64,000 bases of DNA from Sporomusa malonica (GCF_900176355.1 NZ_FWXI01000007.1:154187-218186), one strand, 5' to 3'. Positions 1-9,127 are shown, counted from the stretch's first letter. Notes: generated by a model from the sequence alone, not told the origin. Program-made: numbers and translations.

Positions 1-209
1 TGATAAAAAAAGGTAATCGACTTAAGGTGGACAACCAGGATGGGGAGAATCCGAATGATTTAGCCGAGATTAAAGATGATGCTGAAAAACAAGCCATTAT
101 GCGGGCTCTGGCTGCGGCAGGTGGTAATAAGAGTAAAGCGGCCAGATTATTGGGTATTCATCGCTCTGGTTTTTATCAGAAGATGCAGAAGTATAATTTG
201 ATAAAATAG
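1..209 (+). CDS. C-terminal end of a Fis-type HTH regulator (partial)
   Basis: The reading frame is open from the window edge (codon phase begins at base 3), so this is the 3' end of a longer gene rather than a 60-residue protein starting at the GTG at 27. The last 40 residues form a Fis-type helix-turn-helix with the hallmark GGNKSKAARLLGI segment, as at the C-terminus of NtrC-family sigma-54-dependent activators and related response regulators. The sigma-54-interacting AAA+ domain would lie upstream of the window and cannot be seen. A terminator follows directly. Confidence 0.8.
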   Translation, partial: IKKGNRLKVDNQDGENPNDLAEIKDDAEKQAIMRALAAAGGNKSKAARLLGIHRSGFYQKMQKYNLIK

Positions 210-240
210 TTATGTAATTGACTGAAAGTTCATAAAGGGA

Positions 241-284
241 AAATATGTAAGGAAGGAGAACATCTTTCTTTACATATTTTTTTT
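241..284 (+). terminator. Rho-independent terminator after the Fis-type regulator
   Basis: An A/T-rich stem (AAATATGTAA pairing with TTACATATTT, extended inward through G-U pairs) is followed by a run of eight T. It separates the regulator from corA. Confidence 0.7.
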
Positions 285-296
285 GCGAGGTGTGCT

Positions 297-1367
297 ATGC
301 CTAAATTTAAGAGAACCAGAGCTTCTAAGGTTGGTTTACCACCAGGAACGCTGGTGCATATTGGTGATACACGCGCCGACAAGGCGCATATTAGCGTATT
401 ACAGTATAACGACGATACGTTCACAGAAACAAAGGATGTTTCGCTGAATGAGTTAGCACAGCTGGAGACGCAATCAGGCGTTACCTGGATTAGTGTACAA
501 GGACTTACTTCTGCGGCTGTCGAAAGTATTGGTCAACAGTTCTCGGTTCATCCCTTGGTGCTTGAAGACATCTTGAACACCAATCAGCGTCCAAAGCTTG
601 AGGATTATGGCGATTATTTATGCATAATCCTCAAATCGCTGGAGGTGACAGCTGGCGCGGCCGACTATGAGGCTGAGCAGGTTAGTCTTATCCTGGGTCC
701 AAACTATGTAATCTCTTTTTCGGAAAATTTGCCAGGTGACAGAGATGTTTTCGCCGGTGTCTATACGCGTGTTATTAGCGGGAAGAGCAAAATAAGAAAG
801 CTGGGAGCAGACTATTTGCTATATGCCTTGATTGATAGCGTGGTAGACCATTATTTTTTGGTGCTTGAACATTTAGGTGAAAAAATCGAAATGGTAGAAG
901 ATCAGATTGTCGTCCAACCACGCCCTGAACTCCTGCATGAGCTACATGCACTTAAACATGATATGCTGTTTATGCGCAAGTCGGTGTGGCCTGTGCGTGA
1001 GTTAGTCAATGCGCTTGACCGTGGGGAATCCGCTCATATCCAGGAATCAACGCTTATTTATTTGCGAGATGTGTATGATCATGCGATTCAAGTCATTGAG
1101 ACTGTTGAGATCTACCGTGATATGCTGTCTGGTATGATGGATATCTATTTATCAAGTATTAGTAATAAGATGAGTGAAGTGATGAAAATGCTGACAATTA
1201 TTTCAACTATTTTTATTCCACTCACCTTCATCGCTGGGGTATATGGCATGAATTTTGAGAATCTACCTGAACTAAAGTGGGAGTACGGCTACCCGCTGGT
1301 TCTTTCAGTTATGCTGGGGATAAGCCTGTTTATGTTACGGTATTTCCGTCAGAAACAATGGCTCTAA
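297..1367 (+). CDS. corA: CorA-family magnesium/cobalt transporter
   Basis: This is a 356-residue inner-membrane divalent cation channel of the CorA family. The signature GMN motif sits at residues 317-319, at the end of the first of two C-terminal transmembrane helices, and is followed by a short acidic loop, the second helix and a basic tail. The N-terminal 280 residues are the soluble, helix-rich funnel domain. Length is normal for the family. The ATG is preceded by GAGGTG four bases upstream. It stands alone between the terminator at 241-284 and the Tad locus, so it is probably its own transcription unit. Zn/Co specificity cannot be excluded from sequence. Confidence 0.93.
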   Translation: MPKFKRTRASKVGLPPGTLVHIGDTRADKAHISVLQYNDDTFTETKDVSLNELAQLETQSGVTWISVQGLTSAAVESIGQQFSVHPLVLEDILNTNQRPKLEDYGDYLCIILKSLEVTAGAADYEAEQVSLILGPNYVISFSENLPGDRDVFAGVYTRVISGKSKIRKLGADYLLYALIDSVVDHYFLVLEHLGEKIEMVEDQIVVQPRPELLHELHALKHDMLFMRKSVWPVRELVNALDRGESAHIQESTLIYLRDVYDHAIQVIETVEIYRDMLSGMMDIYLSSISNKMSEVMKMLTIISTIFIPLTFIAGVYGMNFENLPELKWEYGYPLVLSVMLGISLFMLRYFRQKQWL

Positions 1368-1477
1368 GGGGGGCAGGCCCAAAGTCCTAGGAAATTAAAC
1401 GGTAGGTCTGATAGGTTGCAGCGCGTTCCCCGGTTAAAATTAGATTATAGAGATGAGTAACAGGCAGGGGGGACGAC

Positions 1478-2329
1478 ATGCTCAAACTTTCTAATAAAGG
1501 ACTCTTGATTATTGCAGTCAGTCTTAGTTTGTTAACAACCGGACTTGTATACAGCTATTTGATGAAGACAAGCAGTAGTCAGCCCAAAGATACGGGTTCA
1601 GTCGTGGTGGCAAAGGTTGACATCGGTGCTAAGACCAGAATTACTCCCGAAATGGTGCAGGTAATAAAGGTTCCGGTCCCGTATCTGCAGCCTGGCGTAG
1701 TAACGGACAGCAAAGAGGTTATCGGTACCCTGTCCAAGGAGCAGATTGTGTCTGGTGAGCAGATAACGGCAAGGCGGCTTATTAGCGAGGGCAAGTCAGC
1801 AGGTTTTACTGGGATTATTCCCCCTGATAAGCGGGCGGTAACGGTCGGTGTCAACGAGGTCACCGGGGTGGCGGGATTTGTTAAGGCCGGTGATTATGTG
1901 GATGTTGTTGTGACGTTTGATCAGAATACTGTCGGTGATAATGTTGGTCATTTGGTATTACAGAACATACTGGTACTGGCCTCTAACCGCGAAACCGAAG
2001 GGGGAGCTGTTGAAACGGCCAATAGCAATAATTCTAAAGAAAAGAAAGATATTATTAAAACAGCAACTGTAACGCTGGCCGTAGCGCCAGAGGAAGCCGC
2101 CAAACTGGCACTATCTGAAGATAAAGGAAAAGTACGCCTGGCCCTCAGGCCGTTCCTGCAGAATGCAGGTATCAGTATAGCTGGCCCGGTGACCCCGCGA
2201 GATCTTGTCGGAATTCACAGTTCGCCAGTGCCAGAAGGCCCGCGGGAACAGAAGCCTAAAGTTAAACAGCCGGTTCCAGGTATTCAAATGATTCGCGGCA
2301 CCAAAACCGAGATAGTGCCCATTAACTAG
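1478..2329 (+). CDS. cpaB: Flp/Tad pilus assembly protein CpaB (RcpC)
   Basis: This 283-residue protein opens with one N-terminal membrane anchor (about residues 8-28), followed by a SAF-type domain (VAKVDIGAKTRITPEMV onward) and the RcpC/CpaB domain containing the AVTVGV...GFVKAGDYVDVV stretch typical of the family. CpaB links the secretin to the inner-membrane machine of the tight-adherence pilus. The ATG has a strong AGGGGGG site six bases upstream. It is the first gene of a tightly spaced run (cpaB, secretin, receiver-ATPase, tadB), so it probably heads that operon. Confidence 0.88.
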   Translation: MLKLSNKGLLIIAVSLSLLTTGLVYSYLMKTSSSQPKDTGSVVVAKVDIGAKTRITPEMVQVIKVPVPYLQPGVVTDSKEVIGTLSKEQIVSGEQITARRLISEGKSAGFTGIIPPDKRAVTVGVNEVTGVAGFVKAGDYVDVVVTFDQNTVGDNVGHLVLQNILVLASNRETEGGAVETANSNNSKEKKDIIKTATVTLAVAPEEAAKLALSEDKGKVRLALRPFLQNAGISIAGPVTPRDLVGIHSSPVPEGPREQKPKVKQPVPGIQMIRGTKTEIVPIN

Positions 2330-2372
2330 CAGAATCCCTGTAAGTGAAGGCGGACAGAAAGGCAGGACTCTT

Positions 2373-3602
2373 ATGAAAAAATTTAGATTGCCTGTTGCAG
2401 TTGTTGTTATACTAGCCATCATGCTGATCAGTGCTGTGGCATCAGCTGGTGACGATAAACTGGCGGTGGCTGTAAACCAGTCGCGTATTCTTAACTTTAA
2501 CATCGTCGAGCGTGTCGCGGTGGCTAATCCTGAGATCGCCGATGTATTAGTGGTATCTGGCGTTGAAGTGCTTTTAATCGGCAAATCGCCAGGCTTAACA
2601 ACCCTCCATATTTGGGCTGGCGGCAGCCGGTATAGCTACTTGGTGGAGGTTGGTGCCGCCGATGTCACCATTGCCAACGATATTAAGAATATTCTCGGGT
2701 TATCCGATATTACTGTAAGTAAGGTAAATAAGACCATTATTCTCGAAGGCACAGTCAATGATCAATACCAGAAAACCAGGGCCGAAAAGGTAGCAGCAGC
2801 CTATGCCGACAAAGTGGTTAATTTACTGGAAATTACTCGACCGGTACAGGTGAAAATTGAAGCAAGAGTGCTTGAAATCAACCGGGAAGCCTCAAAAAAC
2901 CTGGGTATTAAATGGTCGGGGAATACTGCTGGAACGCCTGGCAACTTTTCCTTTGGTCAATCCTCGATAAACTCACTGGCACCAACGGCTTTTGGTAACT
3001 TGGGCACATATACCCCCATCAATGCTCAGGTTGATGCACTGGTAAAAAACGGGCTGGCCAAGATACTGTCGCAGCCCAATATGATTACCTTAAGCGGTGA
3101 TAAAGCGAATATCATGGTAGGCGGGCAAATACCGATACCTGTGGGCTTAGATAATGGCCGGATTACGATTGAGTGGAAAGAGTATGGTATTAAGCTCGAC
3201 ATCGCGCCTGAAGTCAACGCCGAAAAACTCATTCAGAGTAAAATTAAGGCAGAGGTCAGTACGCTTGATTGGACGAGTGAACATAAAATCGAGCTTGGCG
3301 TGGGGATGAAGATTCCACCGATAAAAATGCGCAAGGCCGAAACCTCAATTGCGATGTCTTCCGGCCAAACCATGGCCATTGGCGGTCTGATTTCGTCTGA
3401 AGCGACCAAAGATGTACAGAAGGTGCCGCTATTAGGTGATATTCCTATTCTTGGCAACTTGTTCAAGAGTAGCTCGTTTAGCCGGGGTGAGACAGAAGTA
3501 ATTATCTTGGTGACTCCGACTATCGTTAATCCTAACGAATACCTTCCGGCGGAAACAAAGGAAATGAAGGAGTTTGCTAAAGAAAACCCATATAGGGGGT
3601 AA
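2373..3602 (+). CDS. cpaC: Tad secretin (CpaC/RcpA), outer-membrane pore
   Basis: A 409-residue secretin with a signal peptide (hydrophobic stretch about residues 6-24, cleaved near ASA). Residues 30-95 form the N-terminal pilus/secretin domain and residues 100-155 a BON-like segment. The secretin core runs through the C-terminal half and carries the signature VPLLGDIPILGNLF at residues 351-364. It would form the outer-membrane channel for the Flp pilus. Its presence argues for a diderm cell envelope, unusual in Firmicutes and characteristic of Negativicutes and Halanaerobiales. It lies 43 bp after cpaB and 6 bp before the receiver-ATPase, so all three are probably cotranscribed. Confidence 0.9.
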   Translation: MKKFRLPVAVVVILAIMLISAVASAGDDKLAVAVNQSRILNFNIVERVAVANPEIADVLVVSGVEVLLIGKSPGLTTLHIWAGGSRYSYLVEVGAADVTIANDIKNILGLSDITVSKVNKTIILEGTVNDQYQKTRAEKVAAAYADKVVNLLEITRPVQVKIEARVLEINREASKNLGIKWSGNTAGTPGNFSFGQSSINSLAPTAFGNLGTYTPINAQVDALVKNGLAKILSQPNMITLSGDKANIMVGGQIPIPVGLDNGRITIEWKEYGIKLDIAPEVNAEKLIQSKIKAEVSTLDWTSEHKIELGVGMKIPPIKMRKAETSIAMSSGQTMAIGGLISSEATKDVQKVPLLGDIPILGNLFKSSSFSRGETEVIILVTPTIVNPNEYLPAETKEMKEFAKENPYRG

Positions 3603-3608
3603 AGGTAA

Positions 3609-4826
3609 ATGGATGAAAGAATAAAAGTGTTTATCGCTGACGATATTGCCGCAACCAGAGAAAACATTTGCAAATTGATGGAATTTGACCCGGAGATGAC
3701 GGTGATTGGCCAAGCTGAGTCAGGCCGCGAGGCCGTGGAAAAGGTCAAGGTACTGCAGCCTGATGTCATTTTAATGGATATAAATATGCCAGGCATGGAT
3801 GGTATTGCTGCTACCGAGCAGATTGCTGCAGAATCTCCGAGCTCTTGTATCATCATTATGAGTGTGCAAGGTGAGCAGGAGTACTTGAGACGGGCCATGG
3901 TGGCAGGTGCTAAAAACTACCTGGTAAAACCCTTTAGTGGTGATGAGCTGCTGCAGGCTATTAAGCAAAGTTTTGCGAATGAGAAGAAGCGCCGCAATAT
4001 TGTCAAGTTTGAGCCCAAGCGGGAAGAACAGGGCAAAATCATTACAGTATTCAGCACCAAAGGTGGTATTGGCAAAACAACAATATCAACAAATTTGGCA
4101 GTGGCTCTGGCAGCCAAGACTGGAGCAAATGTGGGAATTGTGGATGCTGATCTGCAGTTCGGGGATGTAGCTCTGTTCTTAAATCTTATGCCACGTGCCA
4201 CAATTGCCGACTTGGTGAGGGATATCGAACACCTGGATATGAACGTTCTTGATGGCTATATGGCGCAGTTTAACAGTAGTGTAAAAGTACTGCCGGCACC
4301 AACTCGCCCTGAACAAGCTGAGACAGTGACCAGCAGCCACTTGTCAGCCATCCTTAAGACCATGCGATCGAGTTTTAAGTATACCGTGATTGATACGGCG
4401 CCGACTTTTTCGGATAATATGCTGGCAGTACTTGATGCTTCAGATATCATCCTGGTAGTAGCCGCGCTTGACCTGCCGACAATTAAGAATGTCAAGCTGT
4501 GTTTGGAGATCATGGAATCGCTCAAATATGGCGAAGATAAGGTCAAAGTAGTCTTAAACAGGGCCAACACCGATGCTGGCATGGACATCTCTGAGGTGGA
4601 AGAAAGCCTGAGATATAAGTTTTCAGCTACTGTACCCAGCGATGGTAAGGTAGTTGTGGCTTCCGTCAACAGGGGTGTACCGTTCGTTGTCAGTCACCCG
4701 GACGCGCCGGTTACCCAAAGCATTGTTAATTTGGCCCGCCTGGTTGCCGGTAGTGACTGGCCGGACCGGCACGAGGAACAGCCAGCAGCGGGGGTTGTAA
4801 GTCGGTTTAAGCGGCTATTTGGCTAG
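3609..4826 (+). CDS. cpaE: Receiver domain fused to a MinD/ParA-type ATPase (CpaE/TadZ)
   Basis: Residues 1-120 are a response-regulator receiver domain with the full set of conserved positions visible: acidic pair D11-D12, phospho-acceptor D57 (in LMDINMPG), S85 and K107. Residues about 143-390 are a MinD/ParA-like ATPase with the deviant Walker A motif KGGIGKTT at 151-158 and a DADLQFGD segment. CpaE/TadZ proteins place the Tad machine in the cell. Many family members have a degenerate receiver, whereas this one appears able to be phosphorylated, which matters given the DegS-like kinase 1.1 kb downstream. Its start is 6 bp after the secretin stop. Confidence 0.88.
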   Translation: MDERIKVFIADDIAATRENICKLMEFDPEMTVIGQAESGREAVEKVKVLQPDVILMDINMPGMDGIAATEQIAAESPSSCIIIMSVQGEQEYLRRAMVAGAKNYLVKPFSGDELLQAIKQSFANEKKRRNIVKFEPKREEQGKIITVFSTKGGIGKTTISTNLAVALAAKTGANVGIVDADLQFGDVALFLNLMPRATIADLVRDIEHLDMNVLDGYMAQFNSSVKVLPAPTRPEQAETVTSSHLSAILKTMRSSFKYTVIDTAPTFSDNMLAVLDASDIILVVAALDLPTIKNVKLCLEIMESLKYGEDKVKVVLNRANTDAGMDISEVEESLRYKFSATVPSDGKVVVASVNRGVPFVVSHPDAPVTQSIVNLARLVAGSDWPDRHEEQPAAGVVSRFKRLFG

Positions 4827-4841
4827 AGAGGAGATAGTAGC

Positions 4842-5813
4842 ATGCTGCTCTTAATCGGAATTATCCTATTTGTTAACCTGCTGGTTATCTGCCTGCTGCT
4901 CTATCGATGGCAGATACGGAACAAAGAAGCCGTCAGCCAGCGTATTAGCTACTATATCGAGCCAGATTTGGCAAGCCAGCCTCAATTTCAAACAGCCACA
5001 GGGCGCCAATTGACGGGCTGGCGGGCATTAATAAGGCAACTGAGTAAACTATTCACACTTTCCGATGGATCATGGTCAAGAGGCGTTGAGCACCGTCTCA
5101 TTCAGGCCGGATTGCCGCTAAAAAGTTCCGAGTTTCTGGTTATATGCCTGGCAACAGCCATTGTGGGAGCAGTTCTGTGTATTCTCAAGGGCGGGTTGGC
5201 CGGTGCAGCGGTTGGTGGTATTGCCGGCTACTTTTCGCCGTTTTTATTCCTAAGAGTAAAGATTAAACGGCGGGCCAAAGCTTTTAATGATCAGCTAGGG
5301 GATACGCTTATTCTCATTGCTAACGCACTTAGAACAGGCTATAGCTTTATGCAGGCGATTGAAATGGTATCCCGGGAGATGCTGCCACCTATTTCTGTTG
5401 AATTTGGCAGGATGCTGAAAGAGATGAATTTAGGAGTCCCTACCGAAGACGCTATGAACAACATGGCTAAGCGCGTGGATAGTGATGACCTCGACCTGGT
5501 TATTACAGCAGTCTTAATTCAGCGGCAGGTTGGTGGTAACTTGGCCGAAGTCCTTGATAATATTGCTGGGACCATTCGGGAGCGGATTCGCATTAAAGGT
5601 CAGATTAAAACACTAACCGCTCAAGGACGAATGTCAGGAATCATCGTGAGTTTGCTGCCGATCGCTATGCTGCTTATGCTTCAGGTTCTTAATCCCGGGT
5701 ATAGTAATATCCTTTTCGCACATCCGACAGGGCAGCTTATGCTGGGGGCCGCTGTTGTTGGCCAGTTTTTGGGAATTGTGGCCATCCAAAAAATTGTCAA
5801 TATTGACATTTAG
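4842..5813 (+). CDS. tadB: Tad inner-membrane platform protein TadB
   Basis: This 323-residue protein has the type II secretion F (GspF) fold: an N-terminal membrane helix, two helices around residues 98-145, a cytoplasmic domain with LILIANALRTGYSFMQAIEMVSREM, and C-terminal membrane helices. With TadC (10516-11442) it forms the inner-membrane platform on which the TadA ATPase acts. The start follows GAGAGGAG and lies 15 bp after cpaE. A hairpin follows its stop codon, so it probably ends the first transcription unit of the locus. Confidence 0.88.
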   Translation: MLLLIGIILFVNLLVICLLLYRWQIRNKEAVSQRISYYIEPDLASQPQFQTATGRQLTGWRALIRQLSKLFTLSDGSWSRGVEHRLIQAGLPLKSSEFLVICLATAIVGAVLCILKGGLAGAAVGGIAGYFSPFLFLRVKIKRRAKAFNDQLGDTLILIANALRTGYSFMQAIEMVSREMLPPISVEFGRMLKEMNLGVPTEDAMNNMAKRVDSDDLDLVITAVLIQRQVGGNLAEVLDNIAGTIRERIRIKGQIKTLTAQGRMSGIIVSLLPIAMLLMLQVLNPGYSNILFAHPTGQLMLGAAVVGQFLGIVAIQKIVNIDI

Positions 5814-5820
5814 GAGAAGC

Positions 5821-5861
5821 AAAAGAGGGGGATTTTTCCACCCTCTTTTGGTGCGTTTTAT
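5821..5861 (+). terminator. Hairpin terminator after tadB
   Basis: AAAAGAGGG (5821-5829) pairs with CCCTCTTTT (5841-5849), and a short T-containing tract follows. The T-run is weaker than usual, so partial read-through to the kinase is possible. Confidence 0.55.
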
Positions 5862-5930
5862 TAGCAGGAGATAGGGCTGATATGGCGAATCTGCTTATAA
5901 TGCTTAATTTAGTAGTAGTGAGGGGCCAGC

Positions 5931-7064
5931 ATGAAGAATCTTGATGTAAAAGTGTTAGATAAGATCGTAAAAGGAACAATTGCTGCGGTAGAGAAAAGCA
6001 AAACGCAGATTTTCGATATATATGAAGCTGCCCGCGCTGAGATGGAGAAAGTGCGGCGGGATGTTGACCGAATCAAGCAGGAAACGGCCGATATCATTTT
6101 TAAGGTTGACGAATTGGAAAAAAAGGAGCGGCGCTCGCGGCTCAGACTAATGGAGGTTAGCCGGAATTTTCGTCAATATACCGAAAGTGACATTAAAGGT
6201 GCCTATGAGGATACCAGCAATGTCCAGCTCGAATTGGCCATGGCGAGACTGCAGGAGCAAAATCTGCGTCGCCAGCGCGATGATTTGGAGCTAAGGCTTA
6301 AGTCGCTGAAAGATACCGTTGAGAAAGCCGAAGGTCTTGTGTCGCAGGTGGGAGCCGTGCTCGGGTATCTAGGCAATCAGATGGGAGAGGTTGTCACTCA
6401 GATCGAATCCCTACAGGCAAGTCAGATTTTTGGTGCAAAAATAATTAGAGCCCAAGAAGAAGAACGGCGGCGGGTGGCCCGGGAGATTCATGATGGGCCG
6501 GCCCAGGCAATGGCCAATATCGTTTTTCGGGCAGAGGTATGTGAGCGCCTGATAGATACTGATATTGCACGGTCAAAAAACGAACTCAAGGATCTCCGTG
6601 AACAAGTACGGGTGGCTCTTAGAGAGACCAGGAAGATTATCTTTGATTTGAGGCCTATGACGCTTGATGACTTAGGGCTTGTGCCTACCATCAGACGGGT
6701 GCTTGATACGCTGAAAGAGCGGAGTGGTATTTTCCCCGAAGTCAAAATAATGGGGGAGGAAAAACGACTGGATTCACATATTGAGATAGGCCTGTTTCGC
6801 ATTATTCAGGAGGCGCTCAATAATGTGGAAAAACATTCGCAGGCCTCCCTGGTATGGGTGCGGATTGACTTTCGCCCCAGTGTGGTTTCGGCCGTTGTTG
6901 AAGATGATGGGCGGGGCTTTGATTCAGCAGAGAATATTGGTAATGAAAGCTTTGGTTTAATGGGTATGCGCGAACGGATTAATCTCCTAAGCGGCGAGCT
7001 AAATATAAAATCAGAATCAGGCAAAGGTACGAGGATTTTTGTTACCGTACCGCTCAAACAGTAG
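5931..7064 (+). CDS. DegS-like cytoplasmic sensor histidine kinase
   Basis: A 377-residue kinase with no membrane segment. Residues 1-175 are predicted coiled coil, like the DegS sensory region. A HisKA_3 dimerisation domain follows with phospho-acceptor H187 in REIHDGPAQ. The C-terminal HATPase domain shows ALNNVEKHS (N box), EDDGRGF and GLMGMRERI. Kinases of this class normally pair with NarL-type response regulators, but none is adjacent. The nearest receiver domain is that of the CpaE-like ATPase at 3609-4826, a possible partner by inference. The gene is embedded in the Tad locus, between tadB and the pilin gene. Confidence 0.85.
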   Translation: MKNLDVKVLDKIVKGTIAAVEKSKTQIFDIYEAARAEMEKVRRDVDRIKQETADIIFKVDELEKKERRSRLRLMEVSRNFRQYTESDIKGAYEDTSNVQLELAMARLQEQNLRRQRDDLELRLKSLKDTVEKAEGLVSQVGAVLGYLGNQMGEVVTQIESLQASQIFGAKIIRAQEEERRRVAREIHDGPAQAMANIVFRAEVCERLIDTDIARSKNELKDLREQVRVALRETRKIIFDLRPMTLDDLGLVPTIRRVLDTLKERSGIFPEVKIMGEEKRLDSHIEIGLFRIIQEALNNVEKHSQASLVWVRIDFRPSVVSAVVEDDGRGFDSAENIGNESFGLMGMRERINLLSGELNIKSESGKGTRIFVTVPLKQ

Positions 7065-7196
7065 GTCTGCCCAATACTTAATAGGACTTTTTCCTTGGTG
7101 TGGCTGGGACCCAGCACCTACCAAATTGATTACCAGAATAAGCCTCAATGCCTACTGTAATTGAGACTCTAGGACGATGTTAACATACCTTCTCAC

Positions 7197-7205
7197 TGGT
7201 ATAAT
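7197..7205 (+). promoter_or_regulatory. Extended -10 promoter for the Flp pilin gene
   Basis: TGG-TATAAT forms an extended -10 element 66 bp upstream of the flp start. No good -35 hexamer stands at 17 bp, which fits an extended -10 promoter. A separate promoter would allow high pilin expression independent of the assembly genes. Confidence 0.5.
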
Positions 7206-7270
7206 GAAATCAGAACCAGACGAGATTACCTAAATAAAATACAACCATAAAAATTTAGGAGGTATGGCAA

Positions 7271-7456
7271 ATGTTGAAAATGTACTGGGAAATGATCCAA
7301 GCTCGTTACCTGAATGAGAAAGGCCAAGGCATGGTAGAGTACGGTTTGATCCTGGCAGTAATTGCTGCAATCGCGTTGGCATCGTTTACAAGTATGGGAA
7401 CCGGCTTGGTCGCTAAGATGGCAGATATAGTCACTAAACTTGGCGGCGGAACCTGA
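7271..7456 (+). CDS. flp: Flp-type major prepilin
   Basis: A 61-residue prepilin. The leader ends at G18, the predicted cleavage site (G18|Q19), with the conserved Glu-Tyr pair E23-Y24 at +5/+6 and then the hydrophobic helix GLILAVIAAIALASF, the hallmark of Flp/Fap pilins. It would be the main fibre subunit of the tight-adherence pilus after processing by a prepilin peptidase that is not in this window. It has its own likely promoter upstream and a strong terminator downstream, consistent with a short abundant transcript. The AGGAGG start site lies eight bases before the ATG. Confidence 0.92.
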   Translation: MLKMYWEMIQARYLNEKGQGMVEYGLILAVIAAIALASFTSMGTGLVAKMADIVTKLGGGT

Positions 7457-7521
7457 TCCTAGTTGCCAGCAAAGTCTTATCTCTTAGCACTCATAGCTCG
7501 AAATATTATAGTAAGAAGCTC

Positions 7522-7563
7522 AAAATATCCCTCTGGCCGTTGGTTGGAAGGGATATTTTTTTA
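7522..7563 (+). terminator. Strong terminator after flp
   Basis: AAAATATCCCT (7522-7532) pairs perfectly with AGGGATATTTT (7549-7559), leading into a T-run. Confidence 0.85.
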
Positions 7564-7714
7564 TAATAAATAATGTTGGGACTATACGCCTATTTCTCTA
7601 GGGACTAAGTTCCTTGAAGAGATAAGACTCAGGCATGATATTATCGTCAACCTATTGATGTTACAATTAAATTACCGATAGTAACCCCCATAAATATCTG
7701 TCAGGGGTGATCAT

Positions 7715-8131
7715 ATGAATACTATTTATTATCTTAAGCAAAAACGCGGCCAGGCCATGGTTGAGACAGCGCTTGTTTTACCTGTCGTCGTGCTAATTTT
7801 ATTTGCTATCCTAGAGTTTGGGCTGGTAATGAATCAGTATCTGGTACTGACGGCAGCCGCCCGGGAAGGGGCGCGAATTGCGGCAGTGAGTGACGATGCT
7901 GCAGCACGGACGGTCGTCAACGATGCAGTCGCCAGCATTGGTAGTGCTGGTTTGCAAGTTAATATTGCCTATCCAGGCGGCAAACGCGAGCAGGGTAAAT
8001 CAGTCACTGTGACAGTCAGTAAACCAGTTGAAGTAACGACACCGGTGATTAAGGATATCATTGACAGTGCTTTTGCACCTGATGCACCGGTGCTTACAGG
8101 CCGCTCGGTTATGCGGGTAGAACTGCCATGA
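7715..8131 (+). CDS. tadE: TadE-like pseudopilin
   Basis: A 138-residue minor pilin. A short basic leader ends at G12, followed by QAMVE (Glu at +5), matching the prepilin-peptidase site. A long hydrophobic helix (about residues 18-38) and the TadE motif AAREGARIAA come next. TadE-type pseudopilins are needed for Flp fibre assembly. The stop codon overlaps the start of the next gene by four bases, so the two are translationally coupled. Confidence 0.88.
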   Translation: MNTIYYLKQKRGQAMVETALVLPVVVLILFAILEFGLVMNQYLVLTAAAREGARIAAVSDDAAARTVVNDAVASIGSAGLQVNIAYPGGKREQGKSVTVTVSKPVEVTTPVIKDIIDSAFAPDAPVLTGRSVMRVELP

Positions 8132-9051
8132 TGACATTTGTTAATAATCAAAAGGGTACGATAACAGTGTTAACTGTTTTTGCGCTCACTGCCCTGCTCG
8201 GTTTTACCGCCCTTATCGTGGATGTTGGATTTTTATATGTAAACAGGGCGGAGCTTGTTAATATAGCCGATGCCGCAGCTCTAGCCGGTGTCCAGGATCT
8301 GCCTAATGATACTGCTCAAGCTGAGGCCAGCGGCAGAGAATATGCCGCCCAAAACGGTCATCCCGGCGATGTGGTAGAGGTCGCTGTTCCAACAAATAAG
8401 GTAGTTACCGCTACCGCTAAACGGACAGTTAACATGACATTTGCCAAAATCATTGGTCTGAACTCAGTCGATGTCCGGGCAGAAGCGGCAGCCGTTTTAA
8501 GACCCACTAGCGGGGTTATTGGGGTGGTGCCGTTCGGAGTAGTCTGGCAGGAGTTTATTTATGGACAGACTTATGCTTTGAAAGTCGGGGCTGGTGATGG
8601 CTACGCCGGCAACTACGATGCGTTGGCTTTAGGCGGTACCGGTTCGCGTAATTATACCGATAATATTAAGTTGGGCTATGATGCCAAGTTGTCGGTAGAT
8701 CAATGGGTATCAACTGAAACCGGTAATATGTCAGGTGGTACCAGTGAAGGAGTTAACTACCGTATAGACCTTGATCCGTATGCTACCTTTAATACGGTAG
8801 AGATTGGCTCGCCACGGATAGTAATTGTGCCATTGATTGAATCAATCACTAATGATACAGGGCGGCATGATGTAAAGATTGTTGGCTTTGCCGGCTTTTT
8901 TCTAGAGGGAGTAGCTGGCTCAGGGAATGACAACCTTGTAAGCGGCAAGTTCATGCAGACTGTAGTCGCTGGTGACACGTCTGGTACCGCGACCGATTAC
9001 GGTGTGTATAGCGCTGCACTTGTTCCGTATGAATCAGTAGCGCCAAACTAG
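8128..9051 (+). CDS. TadG-like Flp pilus-associated protein
   Basis: This 307-residue protein starts at an ATG overlapping the tadE stop. Its N-terminus has a short polar segment (NNQKGTITVL), one membrane helix (about residues 11-36) and the motif NRAELVNIADAAALAGVQ, the signature of the TadE/TadG-like N-terminal region. Residues about 60-115 continue that domain with an N/T-rich section. The remaining about 190 residues are an extracytoplasmic domain rich in Gly, Tyr and Asn that I do not recognise. No von Willebrand A domain, present in some TadG proteins, is visible. It probably sits at the pilus base or tip. Confidence 0.75.
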   Translation: MMTFVNNQKGTITVLTVFALTALLGFTALIVDVGFLYVNRAELVNIADAAALAGVQDLPNDTAQAEASGREYAAQNGHPGDVVEVAVPTNKVVTATAKRTVNMTFAKIIGLNSVDVRAEAAAVLRPTSGVIGVVPFGVVWQEFIYGQTYALKVGAGDGYAGNYDALALGGTGSRNYTDNIKLGYDAKLSVDQWVSTETGNMSGGTSEGVNYRIDLDPYATFNTVEIGSPRIVIVPLIESITNDTGRHDVKIVGFAGFFLEGVAGSGNDNLVSGKFMQTVVAGDTSGTATDYGVYSAALVPYESVAPN

Positions 9052-9127
9052 TGGCGCAGCAACAGTGCATCCACTGACCCGGTAACTACGGAATAACGCC
9101 ATCAGCCATAGGGCGAGGAGGAACACT

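Noticed and set aside
1368..1477. Possible c-di-GMP riboswitch before the Tad operon
   Set aside because: Neither the GEMM-I nor the GEMM-II conserved core could be found; only a strong ribosome site is visible.
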